Source: an uncultured Phycisphaerales bacterium (GTDB lineage Bacteria > Planctomycetota > Phycisphaerae > Phycisphaerales > SM1A02). From it: a stretch of 64,000 bases of DNA. Below are positions 61,333 through 64,000 of the stretch, piece after piece; position 1 is the first letter of the stretch; every line of letters begins with the position of its first letter. The stretch lies in contig CAJQQE010000053.1 in assembly GCA_905480395.1 (NCBI GenBank), positions 43,252 to 107,251 on the forward strand, given 5' to 3'. Made by a program: the position numbers and the translations under genes. The notes under the pieces were generated by a model, which saw only the letters and a list, made by a program, of their open reading frames with translations, was not told the DNA's origin and did no database searches.

Positions 61333-61378
61333 TTCGAAGAACCCCGCTCCGCCCTCCGGCGGAACGGGGTTCTTCGAA
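61333..61378 (+). terminator. Terminator after hppD
   Basis: Long hairpin at 61333-61378 with arms TTCGAAGAACCCCG and CGGGGTTCTTCGAA plus an inner TCCGCC/GGCGGA stem and one mismatch. The T-rich end is part of the arm. It is symmetric, so it could act in both directions. Confidence 0.8.
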
Positions 61379-61517
61379 TTCCAGAAGACGACAATTTTCA
61401 TCGAGATCCCGAGGCGACCAAAAAGCACACGGACGAATCTCAATTAAGATGAAAACGTCTGTCCGAGCAGGCCAGAACCGGCCGCGCCGTCTTCAGATTC
61501 AAATGGAGAGATCAAAG

Positions 61518-62759
61518 ATGACCTTGAGAGATTTCCGCTCACTTTCACTCGGACTCCTCAGCCTAATCGCGACGACGACCCTGGCCGCCACGACGCCGAC
61601 CGGCGACGACGGACTCTCACCGGACCTCTCCGACAATATCCACCAATTGCAGGCAAGCCTCATCGAAGATGAGGTCACGGGGAGCAACGTCGTCTTGGTG
61701 TTCAAGGACAGCCGGGAGATCTTCAGTTCCGTCAAGAACTCCGGCGCGCAGGGCGATCGCGACATTACGGAGAAGACACTCTTTCCCATCTGGTCGATGT
61801 CGAAGCCGATCACCATCGTCGCCATGCTGATCCTGCACGAGCAAGGACTCTTCAAGTGGGATGATCCGGTATCGAAGTACATCCCCTGCTTCGCCGATCT
61901 CACCGTCAAAGATGGTGACACCACTCGTCCGGCGAAGACCCCCCTCCGGGTGATCGACCTGATGACCCATCGATCAGGCTACACCTACTACCCGATGGTT
62001 TCGGGAATTCCATCGACCCACGATCAGCCCCAGCAGAGCCAGACCACATTCGCCAACCTCCAGGAGTTCTGCGAGGTTGCCGCGGCCTACCCCCTCGAAT
62101 TCGACCCTGGGACCGATTACATCTACGGCATCAACCAGGCGATCCTCGGGCGACTGGTAGAGGTTCTCTCAGGCCGTCCGTTCGCCACGTATCTTCAAGA
62201 GGCGATCTTCACGCCACTGGGAATGACCGAAACAAGCTTCGTGCTCGACGCCGACCGCCGAGCCCGGTTCCATCCGCTGTTCATCAACTCCGGCGACCTC
62301 AAGGGGTACACCTTCCTGCTGGACGAGCTCAACTACGACCCCGCCAGCAAGGCTCACTTCGGCGGCGAAGGACTGGTCTCCTGTCTGGCCGACTACGCCA
62401 GATTCTGCGAAATGCTGCTGCACGACGGCGAATTTCGTGGCACGCGGATCATCTCGAAAGCGAGCCTCGCTGAAATGGTGAAGGTTCGAAACGATGACAT
62501 CTTGCCCGGGTTCATGCCCGGCATGGACATGGGGTTCAGCGTGTTCGTCCTTTCCGATCCCGTCGCGAACGGATCAAATGCGCCCGCCGGCATCTTTGGT
62601 TGGTCGGGCTATCACAACACGCATTTTTGGATCGACCCCGAGAACAATCTCTTTGCCATCTTCATGAGTCGATCCCGCGAATTCAATTCCGGCATCCCGC
62701 AGCGACTTCGCGCGGCCATCTACGGCCCAAACCCTTCGCCCGAACCCGATCCCGGATGA
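61518..62759 (+). CDS. Class C beta-lactamase-fold serine hydrolase (esterase-like), exported
   Basis: 413 residues from the ATG at 61518 (GGAGAG 7 nt upstream); the open frame before it runs through hppD and is not coding. Residues 1-24 are a signal peptide. The catalytic SxxK is S93-M-S-K96 in FPIWSMSKPITIVAML, followed by LRVIDLMTHRSGYTYY. The second motif is YGINQAILGRLVEVLSG, with Y-G-I-N in place of Y-S/A-N. The third region is FGWSGYHNTHFWIDPENNLF, lacking a clear K-T-G. Proteins of this type are mostly esterases or D-aminopeptidase-like hydrolases rather than antibiotic-degrading enzymes. It acts outside the cytoplasm on an unknown substrate. Confidence 0.9.
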   Translation: MTLRDFRSLSLGLLSLIATTTLAATTPTGDDGLSPDLSDNIHQLQASLIEDEVTGSNVVLVFKDSREIFSSVKNSGAQGDRDITEKTLFPIWSMSKPITIVAMLILHEQGLFKWDDPVSKYIPCFADLTVKDGDTTRPAKTPLRVIDLMTHRSGYTYYPMVSGIPSTHDQPQQSQTTFANLQEFCEVAAAYPLEFDPGTDYIYGINQAILGRLVEVLSGRPFATYLQEAIFTPLGMTETSFVLDADRRARFHPLFINSGDLKGYTFLLDELNYDPASKAHFGGEGLVSCLADYARFCEMLLHDGEFRGTRIISKASLAEMVKVRNDDILPGFMPGMDMGFSVFVLSDPVANGSNAPAGIFGWSGYHNTHFWIDPENNLFAIFMSRSREFNSGIPQRLRAAIYGPNPSPEPDPG

Positions 62760-62794
62760 CCACGTTCCGTCTTCGGTCACCAAATCTCATCAAA

Positions 62795-64000
62795 TCATTC
62801 TCGATCGTCGACATCCTTCGGCGTCGATGAATCACGTTCGATCACATTGACATCGATTGTGGGCCAGCCGGGAATGATCCCCCGCGTCCGAATGGCGAGC
62901 GTCCGGGCCCGATGTCGCAGACGAAGTCCACTCGGCTCGATCGAGGCGAGCAGGAAGAGCGACACCAGTCGCATCCCACTGGTGAGGGTCATCAGAATGG
63001 CATACCCCTTCATGCCGGTGCCCATCCACTCGAGAACACCCCCGCCAAGAAGGCTCCCGATGGTCATCATCGTCGCGAGCGCGAGTTGATAGACGGTCAT
63101 GATCGGCGTGCGCTTCTCTTCTGGGATGGTGTCAAAGACCAAGAGGAACGAACCAGTCTCCCAGCACGCCCAGCCAAAACCCACGTAGACCTGGAGCAGC
63201 ACCAGCCACCAGAGTTGGTCGGAGATCAGCCAGAAGACCGCGGCTGGGGTGGTGAGCACCGCCCCGAGCCAGAGGACTTTGCCAGGTCCGAACCGCTTGG
63301 TGAGCCGGCCGACCAACGGGAGAAACAGAATCTTTGAACCAAAGGTGCCCGCTTGCACGCACATGATCTGCCAGTATTCGAGACCCAGCGTTTCGCGCAT
63401 GTACGGACCAAAGAACGGCGCCGTCACAAAGACACAGAGGAAGAACGCCAGCATGTAGAGCAGCAAGCCTCGGGTGCGCCGATCGGCAAAGAGCCGACGA
63501 ATGGTGCTGGGGGTCGGCGGTTCGATCTGTTTTGCCAGGCCCGGATTGGGCTCACTGTGCCTCGAGAGCAGAACGGCCGAAACCGTTCTGGACAGGGCCG
63601 CGATCGCAAACACCACTGCAAACGCGATCAACGGCCGCCCGGCTTGTTCGCCCACCTGAAGGATGAGACCGGCCATCAGACCGATCCCTAAAAACCCCTG
63701 AATCCAGCGACTACGGTGGGTCCAGAAGTGCGGTCGAATACCCCTGGGCACCAGTGACGTGAACCAGGTCTGCCACGGCGGACCGGTCATATATCCGCTG
63801 GCCCAGTAAATCGAGATGACGATGTAAAGCACCCAGATCGGCATCGATCCGATACTCGCCCCAATCACCAACGGAACCAACGAGACCGCCTGAATCGCCG
63901 CGAACATCCAGACCCACCGGCGAAGGGACCCGATCTTGCGAACCCCCCAGGGCGTGATCAACTGGACGACGGCGCCGAGGAACATCGGGACCGTCGCCAG
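62795..64000 (-). CDS. MFS transporter, partial at window end
   Basis: 401 codons to the window edge. The internal ATG at 63985 is not the real start, because reading upstream gives LATVP continuing the first visible membrane helix. About ten hydrophobic segments are present. SGYMTGPPWQTWFTSLVPRG and GIRPHFWTHRSRWIQGFLGI resemble the loop between helices 4 and 5 in a MFS group common in planctomycetes and related bacteria. The centre has a cytoplasmic loop, SRHSEPNPGLAKQIEPPTPS. The C-terminus is a short charged tail. The substrate cannot be deduced. It is convergent with the serine hydrolase. Confidence 0.85.
   Translation of the reverse strand: MATVPMFLGAVVQLITPWGVRKIGSLRRWVWMFAAIQAVSLVPLVIGASIGSMPIWVLYIVISIYWASGYMTGPPWQTWFTSLVPRGIRPHFWTHRSRWIQGFLGIGLMAGLILQVGEQAGRPLIAFAVVFAIAALSRTVSAVLLSRHSEPNPGLAKQIEPPTPSTIRRLFADRRTRGLLLYMLAFFLCVFVTAPFFGPYMRETLGLEYWQIMCVQAGTFGSKILFLPLVGRLTKRFGPGKVLWLGAVLTTPAAVFWLISDQLWWLVLLQVYVGFGWACWETGSFLLVFDTIPEEKRTPIMTVYQLALATMMTIGSLLGGGVLEWMGTGMKGYAILMTLTSGMRLVSLFLLASIEPSGLRLRHRARTLAIRTRGIIPGWPTIDVNVIERDSSTPKDVDDRE

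Overview
The window reads as chromosomal DNA of a marine planctomycete, most likely class Phycisphaerae. The main support is three secreted proteins ending in the glycine/aspartate-rich, dockerin-like tail with paired G-C and W-G motifs that is characteristic of that group. Other support is the high GC content with strong third-position GC bias, the tRNA without an encoded CCA, a sulfatase with a CxPSR formylglycine site, a DUF3500 protein, and frequent GTG/TTG starts. This assignment is an inference from protein families; no rRNA is present.

Layout. 1-1.4 kb: the 5' part of an amidohydrolase (minus) and a divergent OmpA-like lipoprotein. 1.8-9.1 kb: a large lamin-tail-like repeat protein and two tandem paralogues, all with the dockerin-like tail and a shared Cys-rich module, separated by near-identical hairpins. 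9.2-11.4 kb: an orphan MlaE permease and a transglutaminase-like protein whose usual active-site His is Cys. 11.5-19.2 kb: a secreted unknown and the imuA-imuB-dnaE2 translesion mutasome. imuA carries an apparent single-base deletion in an A6 run, and restoring it gives a protein that stops 11 nt before the imuB start. 19.7-23.3 kb: sulfotransferase, SRAP/HMCES-type abasic-site protein, and an exported protein joining a secretin-like segment to a SAM methyltransferase. 23.3-30.1 kb: hybrid PAS histidine kinase, a 34-residue membrane protein, tRNA-Leu(CAA), an LplT-like MFS transporter, DUF3500, a HEPN-like protein and a SMUG1-type uracil-DNA glycosylase.

30.1-35.8 kb is a run of unrecognised minus-strand genes. 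The last one has a Lon-type (S16) Ser-Lys peptidase domain without an AAA+ module, and the first is faintly sigma-factor-like. With the tight gene overlaps and an 11-bp repeat array inside, this is my best candidate for an undescribed system. 35.3-42.7 kb: small membrane protein, fuconolactonase-like amidohydrolase, glycogen phosphorylase, sulfatase and IMP dehydrogenase. 43.1-47.7 kb: a PilT-type ATPase, a membrane-anchored GspE-like protein that has lost its Walker A lysine and catalytic acid, and a CvpA-like membrane protein, which together look like one machine.

48.1-64 kb: accB-accC, an unknown single-pass membrane protein, a frame lacking a start codon (51012-51362), a BtuFCD/FecBCD-type importer operon, a coiled-coil membrane protein, a 10-bp repeat array, a groES-aroA-ABC exporter operon, apt, a small DUF4190-like protein, 4-hydroxyphenylpyruvate dioxygenase, a class C beta-lactamase-type esterase, and an MFS transporter cut by the window end. 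DNA repair and tolerance are well represented (ImuA/B/C, SRAP, SMUG1). No insertion sequences, prophage genes or CRISPR arrays were seen.
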